A DNA stretch of 19,656 nt from SIG710 sp045651985 (GCA_045651985.1 JAZRTK010000012.1:1-19656), one strand, 5' to 3'. Positions 1 to 7,185 are shown, counted from the stretch's first letter. The notes: generated by a model not told the origin, from the letters alone. Program-made: numbers and translations.

Positions 1-75
1 CAGTACATTAAGAGCTGCGTTCTCGCATCTACAATGGGCCCCGGCGTGAAGATCAATCAGGCTAAGCTGGGTTAA
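1..75 (+). CDS. rplA: 50S ribosomal protein L1, C-terminal end (partial)
   Basis: Frame 1 is open from the window edge to a TAA at 73-75 and encodes the last 24 residues of ribosomal protein L1. The segment STMGPGVKIN is the very conserved L1 C-terminal signature. L1 binds 23S rRNA at the L1 stalk and in many bacteria also represses its own operon by binding the mRNA. The start lies outside the window. A terminator follows immediately and the next gene is a glycosyltransferase, not rplJ, so the ribosomal operon ends here. The family call is secure despite the short fragment. Confidence 0.93.
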   Translation, partial: QYIKSCVLASTMGPGVKINQAKLG

Positions 76-90
76 TGAAAAATAAAAAAA

Positions 91-123
91 TTGGGACTCT
101 TTTTAAGGGTCCCGATTTTTTTT
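91..123 (+). terminator. Intrinsic terminator after rplA
   Basis: A 9-bp stem (91-99 with 107-115, including two G-T pairs) with a 7-nt A/T loop is followed by eight T residues. It sits 15 bases after the rplA stop and separates the ribosomal operon from the downstream envelope genes. Confidence 0.88.
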
Positions 124-159
124 GAACCTTTTTAAAGCATCTTAATTTCGTTAAAATTA

Positions 160-188
160 TTGACATTTGGGGGAATTTGTGGTACAAT
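160..188 (+). promoter_or_regulatory. Sigma-A promoter of the GT8-PlsC-CrtO operon
   Basis: A perfect -35 TTGACA (160-165), a 17-bp spacer and -10 TACAAT (183-188) preceded by GTGG. The start of transcription would be near 195, which is where a perfect palindrome begins (195-218). About 95 bases of leader precede the first start codon. Confidence 0.85.
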
Positions 189-194
189 AGCGTA

Positions 195-218
195 GACTTG
201 TTGAATTGTCAACAAGTC
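195..218 (+). promoter_or_regulatory. Perfect palindrome at the predicted transcription start
   Basis: GACTTGTTGA (195-204) and its exact reverse complement (209-218) flank a 4-nt ATTG centre. No T-run follows, so it is not a terminator. In DNA it is a 24-bp dyad that could be an operator. In RNA it would form a 10-bp hairpin at the extreme 5' end that could protect the transcript. Which role applies is inference. Confidence 0.6.
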
Positions 219-287
219 GGGACGTAACACTTTAATTTCCCCCATATATCTTTTGACGTATGGATCAAGATAAAAAGGTAAGGTAAT

Positions 288-1226
288 ATGATAGATAACA
301 CCCCAACCCATATCCCCGTATTTTTTTCGACCGACGATAATTATGCTCCCTATCTTGACGTGGCTGTCAGATCACTGATAGCAAACGCCTCAAAGGATTT
401 TGAATATAGAATTATTGTCCTCAACACAGGCCTTGACCTCGATAATATTGCAAAGATCAAGAGAAACGAAAAAGCAGGATTTACCATCGATTTTATAGAT
501 ATATCCGAGTACGTAGAAGAGGTGAAATCACATTTTAAAAACGTGTATCACTTTTCGGTGGTGACCTATTACAGACTTTTTATCGCATCGCTTTTTCCGC
601 AGTACAAAAAGATCGTGTATCTTGATTGCGACGTGGTGGTAGTCGGAGATGTGTCCAAGATCTATTTTTTGGACATGAGGGATAATATACTTGCAGCCGT
701 TGCTGACAGTCATGTCAGAAATACGCAGGAATTCAGAGATTATGCCGAGGTCGCCATTGGAGTAGATCCCGACGGGTATATAAATGCAGGTGTGCTGGTG
801 ATCAATCTTGAGGAATTCAGAAAGAATAGTATCAAGGAAAAATTTATCCGCCTCATAACCGAGTATGATTTTGATCTTCTGGATCCCGATCAGGCATATC
901 TGAATTATCTGTGCAGTGGGAAAATTTTTGCTTTGGACGGCAGCTGGAATAGTGTACCCGAAAATATGCGCCCCGAGGACGAAAAGAACATCGTCCACTT
1001 TGCACTTTATAAAAAGCCTTGGCAGTACGATGGCATAAACGGCGGCGATTTGTTCTGGGAATATGCAAACAAATCCCCTTTTTATCAGTTGATATTGCAA
1101 AGAAGGGCGGAATTCGGTCCTGACGAACGGGCACGGGCACAGTCTGTGGCCAAGGAAATAATAGAGCATGCAAAGGCAATTGTCCGCTCTGATTACACCT
1201 TCGCCAAAATAATGAATGGGAGATGA
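288..1226 (+). CDS. Glycosyltransferase family 8 protein
   Basis: This 312-residue protein has the full GT8 pattern (LPS glucosyl/galactosyltransferase and glycogenin type, retaining, metal-dependent). An N-terminal Rossmann-like start is followed by the DxD metal/nucleotide-sugar motif in LDCDVVV (D113, D115), the acceptor-region NAGVLVINL (166-174) and the C-terminal HFALYKKPW (H237 onward), a variant of the HxxGxxKPW motif. There is no signal peptide or membrane segment, so it should act on the cytoplasmic face, using a UDP-sugar. ATG 288 is preceded by AAGGTAAGG at a suitable distance. It is first in an operon with a PlsC-like and a CrtO-like acyltransferase (3-nt gap to the next gene), which suggests that its product is later acylated. 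Donor and acceptor cannot be deduced from the sequence. Confidence 0.92.
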   Translation: MIDNTPTHIPVFFSTDDNYAPYLDVAVRSLIANASKDFEYRIIVLNTGLDLDNIAKIKRNEKAGFTIDFIDISEYVEEVKSHFKNVYHFSVVTYYRLFIASLFPQYKKIVYLDCDVVVVGDVSKIYFLDMRDNILAAVADSHVRNTQEFRDYAEVAIGVDPDGYINAGVLVINLEEFRKNSIKEKFIRLITEYDFDLLDPDQAYLNYLCSGKIFALDGSWNSVPENMRPEDEKNIVHFALYKKPWQYDGINGGDLFWEYANKSPFYQLILQRRAEFGPDERARAQSVAKEIIEHAKAIVRSDYTFAKIMNGR

Positions 1227-1229
1227 AAA

Positions 1230-2060
1230 ATGGAAAAATCTTCTCATAAATTAGAGTTGCTCAGACGGATTGCGGAGCTTGAGGAAAAGGAGCTTTGGCA
1301 TCTTGACGTAGAGGACGATCCTGAGACCTATCCGCTCATGGCGGACAAGGTGGATTATCTGAACGAAAAGCTTTCAAGTAAGATAATGAACAAGGTTGCC
1401 AACATCTTTGGTGCTCGGTTTTTCGACAAAATGATAGCAGACGGACAGCTGATCATAAAAGAGGTTCGCGGAATTGAGAATTTTCGGGCTGTTGAGGGCG
1501 GCAAGATCGTTACCTGCAACCATTTCAGCATCTGCGACAATTATGCCGTTTGGGTGGCTCTGCGCGACCATATGGACGGTAAAATGCTTTATAAGGTCAT
1601 TCGCGAGGGAAATTATACAAACCCTCCCAAGCCTTTTGGACTTTTTATGAAGCATTGCAATACATTGCCGCTTTCAAGTCAGAAATCAACCATGATGAAG
1701 TTTATGCGCGCATTTGCGGAGCTTCTGCGGCGCGGTGAAACGATACTTATTTATCCTGAGCAGGGAATGTGGTGGAATTACCGCAAGCCCCGCCCCATGC
1801 AGGACGGTGCGTTTTCCTTGGCGGTGCGCAACAACAGCCCGATCGTTCCGATTTTTATTACTATGGAGGATAGCGCTGTCCTTGACGGTGACGGATTTTT
1901 CGTTCAGGAATACACCATGCACGTGTTGCCTGCAATCTATCCCGACAAATCTCTTCCTCATGCACAGGCGAAAAGGAAGATGATGGAGGAAAATTACGCC
2001 CTTTGGGTGAAGACCTATGAGGACTTTTACAAAAAGCTTCTGGTGTATAGCGAATCATGA
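1230..2060 (+). CDS. PlsC-like 1-acyl-glycerol-3-phosphate acyltransferase family protein
   Basis: The 276-residue product carries the acyltransferase signature NHFSICD (N97, H98, D103; the HX4D catalytic motif). It also has YPEQGM (175-180), a variant of the EGTR/PEG substrate-binding block, and a PIFITMED segment like motif IV. Family members transfer an acyl chain from acyl-ACP or acyl-phosphate to a lysophospholipid or another hydroxyl. About 90 residues precede the HX4D motif, longer than in standard PlsC, and the EGTR motif is changed to EQGM, so the acceptor may not be lysophosphatidate. The gene starts 3 nt after the GT8 stop, and its own stop overlaps the next start (ATGA), so translation of all three is probably coupled. 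It may be a dedicated glycolipid acyltransferase, but this is inferred from context only. Confidence 0.85.
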   Translation: MEKSSHKLELLRRIAELEEKELWHLDVEDDPETYPLMADKVDYLNEKLSSKIMNKVANIFGARFFDKMIADGQLIIKEVRGIENFRAVEGGKIVTCNHFSICDNYAVWVALRDHMDGKMLYKVIREGNYTNPPKPFGLFMKHCNTLPLSSQKSTMMKFMRAFAELLRRGETILIYPEQGMWWNYRKPRPMQDGAFSLAVRNNSPIVPIFITMEDSAVLDGDGFFVQEYTMHVLPAIYPDKSLPHAQAKRKMMEENYALWVKTYEDFYKKLLVYSES

Positions 2061-2617
2061 AACTTTATCTCAGTATTATAGGAATAGCGATGCTATTGAT
2101 TGGCACGATTAATGTAGCTTTGGGCATCTCTTCCGTGACTTACGCAGTGATCTCGGTGATTTTGTGCACTGCGCTTCAATTCGCCCTAGACGGTCTTATC
2201 GCAATAGTGATAAATAAGCTCCCCGACAGGATTTTTGGTGTAGATAACCCTGCATATCGGGTTTTTGAGTGGGAAAAGAGGCTGTACAAGAAGCTGAGGG
2301 TGAGAAAATGGAAGGATAGAGTATGGGAGCTGGGAGGACTCGGAGGATTCAGCAAAAAGAGGCTTGCTAAACCGGACGATCCTGCTTACATAGAAAAATT
2401 TATTATCGAATGTAACAAGGGGGTGCTTACACACAGGCTTTCCTATCCCGTAGGATTTTTGCCTATGCTTATGTTCCCCAACGTTTGTGCGCTTTCAATA
2501 GCTTTTCCCGTGGCGGCGGTGAATCTTTTTCTGAATATCCTGCCAACTCTTGCTTTGCGGTACAATACCCCCAAGCTGAAGGCAATACTTGAGAGAACGC
2601 GAAGAAAAAGCACATAA
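2057..2617 (+). CDS. CrtO-like membrane acyltransferase (glycosyl-4,4'-diaponeurosporenoate acyltransferase family)
   Basis: The 186-residue protein has two N-terminal membrane segments (about residues 3-24 and 28-50). A conserved basic middle region follows (FEWEKRLYKKL, then VRKWKDRVWELG), then a C-terminal hydrophobic pair around 132-170 ending in RYNTPKL. This layout, with an ExxxxxLTHRL stretch where relatives have an E...CHW motif, matches the CrtO family, whose Staphylococcus member acylates the sugar of staphyloxanthin. No carotenoid genes are present, so the real substrate is probably another glycosylated lipid. It overlaps the PlsC-like gene by 4 nt and ends the operon before a strong terminator. 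The family call rests on remembered motif patterns, so confidence is moderate. Confidence 0.7.
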   Translation: MKLYLSIIGIAMLLIGTINVALGISSVTYAVISVILCTALQFALDGLIAIVINKLPDRIFGVDNPAYRVFEWEKRLYKKLRVRKWKDRVWELGGLGGFSKKRLAKPDDPAYIEKFIIECNKGVLTHRLSYPVGFLPMLMFPNVCALSIAFPVAAVNLFLNILPTLALRYNTPKLKAILERTRRKST

Positions 2618-2653
2618 AAACAGCAGAGAGAAGAAAACTCTCTGCTGTTTTTT
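2617..2653 (+). terminator. Intrinsic terminator of the GT8 operon
   Basis: The arms CAGCAGAGAG (2621-2630) and CTCTCTGCTG (2638-2647) form a 10-bp perfect stem, extended by A-T pairs, with a 7-nt loop and a run of six T residues. It follows directly on the stop codon. Confidence 0.93.
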
Positions 2654-2672
2654 GCAGAAAACACGTTTCCTA

Positions 2673-2701
2673 TTGCAAAATTTGCTTGATTGTGATAAAA
2701 T
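2673..2701 (+). promoter_or_regulatory. Promoter of the vanY-to-DUF1508 operon
   Basis: TTGCAA (2673-2678), a 17-bp spacer and TAAAAT (2696-2701), preceded by TGTGA. It lies about 98 bases upstream of the chosen VanY start and is the only good promoter seen before the terminator at 10187. Confidence 0.72.
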
Positions 2702-2716
2702 AATATGGAATATATT

Positions 2717-2743
2717 CATAAAACGTGTGAAAACGGTTTTATG
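2717..2743 (+). promoter_or_regulatory. Inverted repeat in the leader of the vanY operon
   Basis: CATAAAAC (2717-2724) and GTTTTATG (2736-2743) are exact reverse complements separated by 11 nt. The pair lies just downstream of the expected transcription start and upstream of the ribosome binding site. No T-run follows. It could be an operator or an mRNA leader hairpin. Confidence 0.45.
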
Positions 2744-2798
2744 ATTGAACGTACGAAGACACGCAATGGATCTTTTGAAAGAAAGGAAGGCTTTGGAT

Positions 2799-3860
2799 AT
2801 GCCCAACAGAACGTCTGCTTATTCGGGTAGCTCATATTCGAGAGCGCGCCGCAGAAAGAGGATAGTCAAAACAGTTTTGCTTTGCCTTTTGGTAGCGTTT
2901 ATAGTCTTTGGAATCGTGGCGGTGGTGATGATATTTACCACGCCGACAAAGCCTGCAGATAATAAAAACACGTCCGCCGACGCGCCTGTTGTCACCGATC
3001 CTATTGAAACCGAGGCGCATGTGGAGGGATTTGACGTTATTGAGGTGGACCTGTCCCAGCTTCACCGCGGCGATCTGATACTTGTCAGCGGTGAGCATGA
3101 ATACAAGGCAACGGACGAATATAAGCTTCTTGAAATATATTACAATCGCAAAAAATACGACGGCGGTGCAAGAGCCTACCAGCTCAGCGGAATCGATCTG
3201 AAGCTGGCGGATTTTGTTTTGACGGAGCTTAACGCCATGAACGAGGCGTTTTACGAGGAGAGCGGACTTGGCGGTCTGCTTATCCGATCCGCTTACCGCT
3301 CACGGCAAGAGCAGAAGGAGCTTTACGACGCAAGAGTTGAAAGGGATGGAGTGGCAAATGCGGAAAAGTACGTAGCCCGACCCGCTCACAGCGAGCACGA
3401 GACGGGACTTGCATTTGATATGTCGGTCTACGTTGACGGAGAGAACACTTACATCTCCGACGAGCCCGAATACCGACCTATCTATTCAATGGCATACAAA
3501 TACGGATTTATTTTGCGCTATCCTGCTGACAAGGTGATGATCACGGGTATAAATTACGAGGCTTGGCACTTCCGCTACGTTGGACTGCCTCACGCCTACT
3601 ACATGACTGAAAAGGATCTTTGTCTTGAGGAATATATTGACCTTTTGAGAAACGAATACAGCTATTCCGACGAGCATCTGAAGGTCAGTGCGCCTGACCG
3701 CGACGGAAAGGTGAGAAATTACGAGATATATTTCGTCCCCGCGGATACGAACAACGGCAAGAATCAGGTCATCGTTCCCCGCGGATACGAATACAGCATA
3801 TCGGGAAATAATGTTGACGGATACATCGTCACAGTCGACCTTGATGTACCGAAAAAATAA
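2799..3860 (+). CDS. Membrane-anchored D-alanyl-D-alanine carboxypeptidase, VanY/DdcB type (peptidase M15B)
   Basis: An LAS-fold zinc peptidase that trims the terminal D-Ala from peptidoglycan stem peptides outside the membrane. A basic N-terminus (RARRRKR) and one membrane segment (about 25-45) act as an anchor. The catalytic domain has SAYRSRQEQ, then SEHETGLAFD (zinc ligands H200 and D207), then YEAWHFR (catalytic E254, zinc ligand H257). About 75 residues after the core form an extra C-terminal tail with no recognised motif. The frame is open further upstream from a TTG, but ATG 2799 has the only good ribosome site (AAAGGAAGG, 8-nt spacing), giving 353 residues. It leads a long operon, with only 15 nt to the DHHW gene. 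No vanR/vanS/vanX genes are nearby, so a housekeeping role is more likely than glycopeptide resistance. Confidence 0.9.
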   Translation: MPNRTSAYSGSSYSRARRRKRIVKTVLLCLLVAFIVFGIVAVVMIFTTPTKPADNKNTSADAPVVTDPIETEAHVEGFDVIEVDLSQLHRGDLILVSGEHEYKATDEYKLLEIYYNRKKYDGGARAYQLSGIDLKLADFVLTELNAMNEAFYEESGLGGLLIRSAYRSRQEQKELYDARVERDGVANAEKYVARPAHSEHETGLAFDMSVYVDGENTYISDEPEYRPIYSMAYKYGFILRYPADKVMITGINYEAWHFRYVGLPHAYYMTEKDLCLEEYIDLLRNEYSYSDEHLKVSAPDRDGKVRNYEIYFVPADTNNGKNQVIVPRGYEYSISGNNVDGYIVTVDLDVPKK

Positions 3861-3875
3861 GATGGGAGGGATAAT

Positions 3876-5024
3876 ATGACAGAAAAAAGAACAAGAACGG
3901 CAGACGTCATTCTCACGGCTATTTTCTGCGCATTCATATTGGCAATAGGACTGCTCATATATATTCTTCCCCAAAAGAGCTTTTCGGAAAACGAGAACAG
4001 TGAGCTTCAGACCTTTCCCCAACTGACCTACGACAGCTTTATGCACGGGAACTTTACACGTGAGTTGGCTGAGTTTTACACCGACCAAATTCCCTGTCGC
4101 GACCTTCTTGTAGGACTGAAAGGGGCTGCCGAGCTGGTGCTTTTTCGCGGCGAGAACAACGGTGTTCTCGTTGGCAAAAACGGACACCTTATATCAAAGC
4201 ATTTGTATACAAAAAAGAATTACGACAGTCTGACGCTCAACGCGCTTGCAATAAAGAGCTTTGAGAAAAACGCCGCCGAGCTTGGCATCGATGTGACGGT
4301 GTCGGTGGTGCCCAGGGCAATTGACGTGCTGACCGAGTATCTGCCCGTGCTTTATGACGGGACTTATGCGGAGCGGGCTTGGCAGACTTTGAATGAGGCG
4401 GGCTTGCAGTATACGGACCTGCGGGGAATGATGCAGAGCATGGGAAGTGCTTCCTTCTTTAAGACCGACCACCATTGGACGACCGACGGTGCATACGGCG
4501 CGTACCTTATGCTGTCGGACAAGCTGGGCTACAACCCCTTTACCACGGCAATAAATTACGAGATCGCAAGTAACGATTTCAGAGGAACCACCTATTCCGA
4601 CGCGGGAATCCACGTTCTTGGTGGCGAGGAATTCAAGCTTCCTCACATTGAGGGTGAGGAGGAATTTTTGACCGAGCGTGTCGATTCAAACGGCAAGACG
4701 GTGCAGAGCTTCAATGGCTATTACGACGAAAGCTACCTTGATAAAAAGGACAAATACAGCACCTACCTTGGGGGTATCTATCCTGTTATTCGTGTAACGA
4801 AGCCAATAGAGGAACGTGAAATGATACTTGTGGCAAAGGACAGCTTTTCGCATTCCTTGGTGCCCTATCTTGCGCAACACTATGACCTGCTTTTGGTCGA
4901 TACCCGCTATTATACGGGCTCGACGCTGAAATTGGCTCAGGAAAACGGAATTAAAAAAGCGCTGGTGCTTTACGGTATCGACACAATGGCAACGGCAAAT
5001 CTCAGATATATAGGACTTAAATAA
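3876..5024 (+). CDS. DHHW family protein, AlgJ/AlgX-like surface polysaccharide O-acetylation factor
   Basis: The 382-residue protein has a single N-terminal membrane anchor (about residues 9-31) and an extracytoplasmic SGNH-like domain. The family-naming DHHW motif is at residues 198-201, in FFKTDHHWTTDGAY. The second motif, VAKDSFSHS (319-327), matches the serine block of AlgX/AlgJ. By analogy with the AlgX triad, D198, H200 and S323 are the likely catalytic residues; that assignment is inference. AlgX/AlgJ-type proteins work with an MBOAT protein that exports acetyl groups, and such an MBOAT gene lies downstream in the same operon at 7204. ATG 3876 has GGGAGGG just upstream. The polysaccharide substrate is not identifiable here. 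Confidence 0.83.
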   Translation: MTEKRTRTADVILTAIFCAFILAIGLLIYILPQKSFSENENSELQTFPQLTYDSFMHGNFTRELAEFYTDQIPCRDLLVGLKGAAELVLFRGENNGVLVGKNGHLISKHLYTKKNYDSLTLNALAIKSFEKNAAELGIDVTVSVVPRAIDVLTEYLPVLYDGTYAERAWQTLNEAGLQYTDLRGMMQSMGSASFFKTDHHWTTDGAYGAYLMLSDKLGYNPFTTAINYEIASNDFRGTTYSDAGIHVLGGEEFKLPHIEGEEEFLTERVDSNGKTVQSFNGYYDESYLDKKDKYSTYLGGIYPVIRVTKPIEEREMILVAKDSFSHSLVPYLAQHYDLLLVDTRYYTGSTLKLAQENGIKKALVLYGIDTMATANLRYIGLK

Positions 5025-5040
5025 AGAATAGAGGTAAAAC

Positions 5041-5427
5041 ATGGCAAATTACAGACGAGGAAGAATAAACGACGAAATGCAAAAAGAGGTCGCGCAGATC
5101 CTGCGCGAGGTGAAGGACCCCCGCGTGAGTCGTGCTTTTGTCAGCGTTATAGCAGCAGAGGTTACACCCGATCTTAAATACGCAAAGATTTTTTATTCTT
5201 TCCTCAATCAAAGCGACCCCAAGGAGGTGGCACGCGGACTTAAAGCGGCAAGCGGATATATCCGACGCGAAATATCCACCCGTATGAATCTCCGCATCAC
5301 ACCCGAGCTGACCTTTATCCGCGATAATTCTATCGCACACGGCGCGCACATCGCGCAGCTGCTCAACGGCATTACCTTCTCCGAGGATTTCGGTGAGGAA
5401 AATGCCGAAGAAAACACGGAAAACTGA
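5041..5427 (+). CDS. rbfA: 30S ribosome-binding factor A
   Basis: The 128-residue product is close to the usual RbfA length. It has the family pattern from the N-terminus (RINDEMQKEVAQILREVKDP, SVIAAEVTPDLKYAKIFYSF, and RITPELTFIRDNSIAHGAHI near the end), corresponding to the KH-type fold. RbfA binds immature 30S subunits and helps finish maturation of the 16S rRNA 5' end, also in cold adaptation. In most Bacillota rbfA follows infB. Here it follows an envelope gene by 16 nt, so the usual nusA-infB-rbfA neighbourhood has been broken. The C-terminus is glutamate-rich, as is common in the family. Confidence 0.95.
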   Translation: MANYRRGRINDEMQKEVAQILREVKDPRVSRAFVSVIAAEVTPDLKYAKIFYSFLNQSDPKEVARGLKAASGYIRREISTRMNLRITPELTFIRDNSIAHGAHIAQLLNGITFSEDFGEENAEENTEN

Positions 5428-5465
5428 TTTTTTGATATCGGGCAGAGCCCTGAAAGGAGGACGGA

Positions 5466-6668
5466 ATGGAGATAAAGTATCCTGCGTTTGTTGGCGACAT
5501 TCTGTCCGTCCTTGCCCAAAACGGACATGAGGGCTACGTAGTCGGCGGAAGCTTGCGTGATATGATACTTGGGAGAGAGCCGAATGATTTTGACGTGACC
5601 ACCTCGGCCTTGCCCGACCGTGTCTGCGAGATCTTCCGCTCGGCCGGGTACACGGTTATCCCAACGGGGCTCAAGCACGGCACGGTGACGCTTCTTTGCG
5701 GCGGCGATCCCGTGGAGGTGACGACCTTTCGATTTGACGGCGAGTACAAGGACTCCCGCCACCCCGAAAAGGTCACCTTTACGCCGAACATCTCCGACGA
5801 CCTTTCCCGCCGCGATTTTACGGTGAACGCTATTGCCTACAACCCGCAAAAGGGTCTCGTTGACCTTTTCGGCGGAGAGGAGGATATCAAAAAACGCGTT
5901 ATCCGTTGTGTTGGCGATCCCGAAAAGAGATTTGAGGAGGACGCTTTGCGCATTTTGCGGGCGTTCCGTTTTATGAGCAAGCTGGATTTCGAGATCGACG
6001 AAGATACCCTGCGCGGAGCGGAGAAGATGCGAAAGTGCTTGATACATGTGTCCCGTGAACGTATTTTTGCCGAGCTTTCGGGTTTACTTGTGGGCAAAAG
6101 CGCGGGTAAATCTCTTGAACTTATGAAAAAAACGGGTATATTGTCCGTGATATTTGAGAGCTACGATGACTATCTGCCCTTGGCGGAGACAATAGACCGA
6201 CTGTCTCCCGTACTTTCTGTGCGACTGGCGGCTCTTTTTATGAACGCACCATTCGGTCCGCGGCAAGGTTGGATAAATTCGCTGAAACTGTCAAACGGGC
6301 TGAAAACTCAAGTGCTGAAATTGCTTGAAGTGAGAAATGTGCGCCCCGAAATGTCGCTTTATGGCGCACGCAGATTTTTGGTGCGGTACGGTGCGCTTTC
6401 GGATCTTGCCTTTGAGTTGATTTTGATGACGGATCTTGATCCCGACGAATTTGAGCCCTTCCTGTGCACTGCGCAAAAAGAGGCTTTTCCGAGAAGCATA
6501 ACGGAGCTTGCAGTAAACGGCGGTGACCTTATTTCTGCGGGATTTGAGGCGGGACAGGAAATTGGCGACCTACTTGAAAAGCTTTTCGATGCCACTCTTC
6601 TCGATCCTTCTCTCAACGTCAGGGAAAAATTGCTTGAAATGACAAAATCGTACAAAGAGTTTGTTTAA
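5466..6668 (+). CDS. cca: CCA tRNA nucleotidyltransferase (poly(A) polymerase family)
   Basis: A class II nucleotidyltransferase that adds or repairs the 3' CCA of tRNAs. Seen in its 400 residues: VGGSLRDMILG near the N-terminus, NDFDVTT with the metal-binding D41 and D43, and RRDFTVNAIAY (R115-R116-D117), the nucleotide-recognition region. EEDALRILRAFRF (157-169) completes the head/neck. The C-terminal half is the variable body and tail, and no HD phosphohydrolase signature (HxxxH/HD pair) is visible. The start has a strong ribosome site (AAAGGAGG). Bacillota normally have one such enzyme doing full CCA addition, so that is the likely job, although a separate A-adding role as in split systems cannot be excluded. 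The hairpin 6654-6675 overlaps its stop codon. Confidence 0.93.
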   Translation: MEIKYPAFVGDILSVLAQNGHEGYVVGGSLRDMILGREPNDFDVTTSALPDRVCEIFRSAGYTVIPTGLKHGTVTLLCGGDPVEVTTFRFDGEYKDSRHPEKVTFTPNISDDLSRRDFTVNAIAYNPQKGLVDLFGGEEDIKKRVIRCVGDPEKRFEEDALRILRAFRFMSKLDFEIDEDTLRGAEKMRKCLIHVSRERIFAELSGLLVGKSAGKSLELMKKTGILSVIFESYDDYLPLAETIDRLSPVLSVRLAALFMNAPFGPRQGWINSLKLSNGLKTQVLKLLEVRNVRPEMSLYGARRFLVRYGALSDLAFELILMTDLDPDEFEPFLCTAQKEAFPRSITELAVNGGDLISAGFEAGQEIGDLLEKLFDATLLDPSLNVREKLLEMTKSYKEFV

Positions 6669-6675
6669 ACTCTTT
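6654..6675 (+). terminator. Hairpin overlapping the cca stop, possible weak terminator
   Basis: AAAGAGTTT (6654-6662) and AAACTCTTT (6667-6675) pair perfectly around a GTTT loop, and the stop codon TAA lies at the loop/stem border. Only ATTTTG follows, a poor U-tract, so any termination would be partial. It may also act as a processing site between cca and ruvX. Confidence 0.4.
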
Positions 6676-6695
6676 ATTTTGAAAGTTTTTTGGGT

Positions 6696-6721
6696 TTGGG
6701 GCTTTTTTCAAAAAGCCCCAA
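6696..6721 (+). repeat. Intergenic hairpin between cca and ruvX
   Basis: TTGGGGCTTTT and AAAAGCCCCAA arms fold into a stem of about ten base pairs in the 76-bp gap. There is no T-run on either side, so it is not a standard terminator. It resembles the short GGGGCTTTTT...AAAAAGCCCC hairpins scattered between genes in many Clostridia genomes, but that comparison is from memory. Confidence 0.45.
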
Positions 6722-6744
6722 GTACAGCTCTCTGTGAGGATATT

Positions 6745-7185
6745 ATGCAAAGAATAAAAGAGACAAAAGGAAGAATAATCGGCGTGGATTTCGGCGAGGT
6801 GCGCACGGGCGTTGCCGTGTCGGACACCGGCCGTTTTCTGGCTTCGGGAATCGGATACATAAAGGTAGGCGGGATTGAAAAGACCGCCGCGAAAATAGCG
6901 GAGATTGCCGCTGAGCAGCAGGCGGGTGCCGTCGTAGTTGGCTGTCCTGTGAACATGGACGGCTCCCATGGGCCGAGAGCTGAGCGTTGCCGCGCCTTTG
7001 CACAAAAGGTGGAGGAGCTGACGGGACTTCCCGTTGCCATGATGGACGAGCGTATGACTACAATGGCGGCGTCCAGATTTTTAAACGAGACGAACACCCG
7101 AGGGGCAAAGCGCAAGACTGTTATCGACACCCTCTCGGCACAGATAATTCTGCAAAATTTTCTTGACAGACTGAAGAACACATAA
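6745..7185 (+). CDS. ruvX: Holliday junction resolvase-like protein RuvX/YqgF
   Basis: An RNase H-fold protein implicated in maturation of the 16S rRNA 5' end and originally annotated as a Holliday junction resolvase. From ATG 6745 it is 146 residues, the normal size. It shows GVDFGEVRTGVAVSD (first catalytic D15), VVGCPVNMDGSHGPRAE, MMDERMTT (E102 region) and TVIDTLSAQIILQNFL (D128), which together form the acidic active site. An upstream in-frame ATG at 6661 would add 28 residues read through the cca stop and a hairpin. That extension is hydrophobic and lacks a ribosome site, whereas GTGAGGA precedes 6745. It shares an RNA-maturation theme with rbfA and cca just upstream. Confidence 0.92.
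   Translation: MQRIKETKGRIIGVDFGEVRTGVAVSDTGRFLASGIGYIKVGGIEKTAAKIAEIAAEQQAGAVVVGCPVNMDGSHGPRAERCRAFAQKVEELTGLPVAMMDERMTTMAASRFLNETNTRGAKRKTVIDTLSAQIILQNFLDRLKNT

Noticed and set aside
260..286. Eight-codon reading frame (MDQDKKVR) ending 1 nt before the GT8 start, a possible leader peptide
   Set aside because: No ribosome site lies upstream and the codons are explained by the purine-rich ribosome site of the GT8 gene; chance is likely.
528..1247. Long minus-strand open frame of 239 codons
   Set aside because: It is antisense to the GT8 gene, has no recognisable domain and no ribosome site; the plus frame carries all GT8 motifs.
2799..3860. VanY as part of a glycopeptide-resistance cluster
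   Set aside because: No vanH/A/X or VanR/S-type genes are adjacent; the gene is embedded in a general envelope operon.
5208..6047. Minus-strand frame of 279 codons across rbfA and cca
   Set aside because: It spans two well-supported genes on the opposite strand and has no family features.
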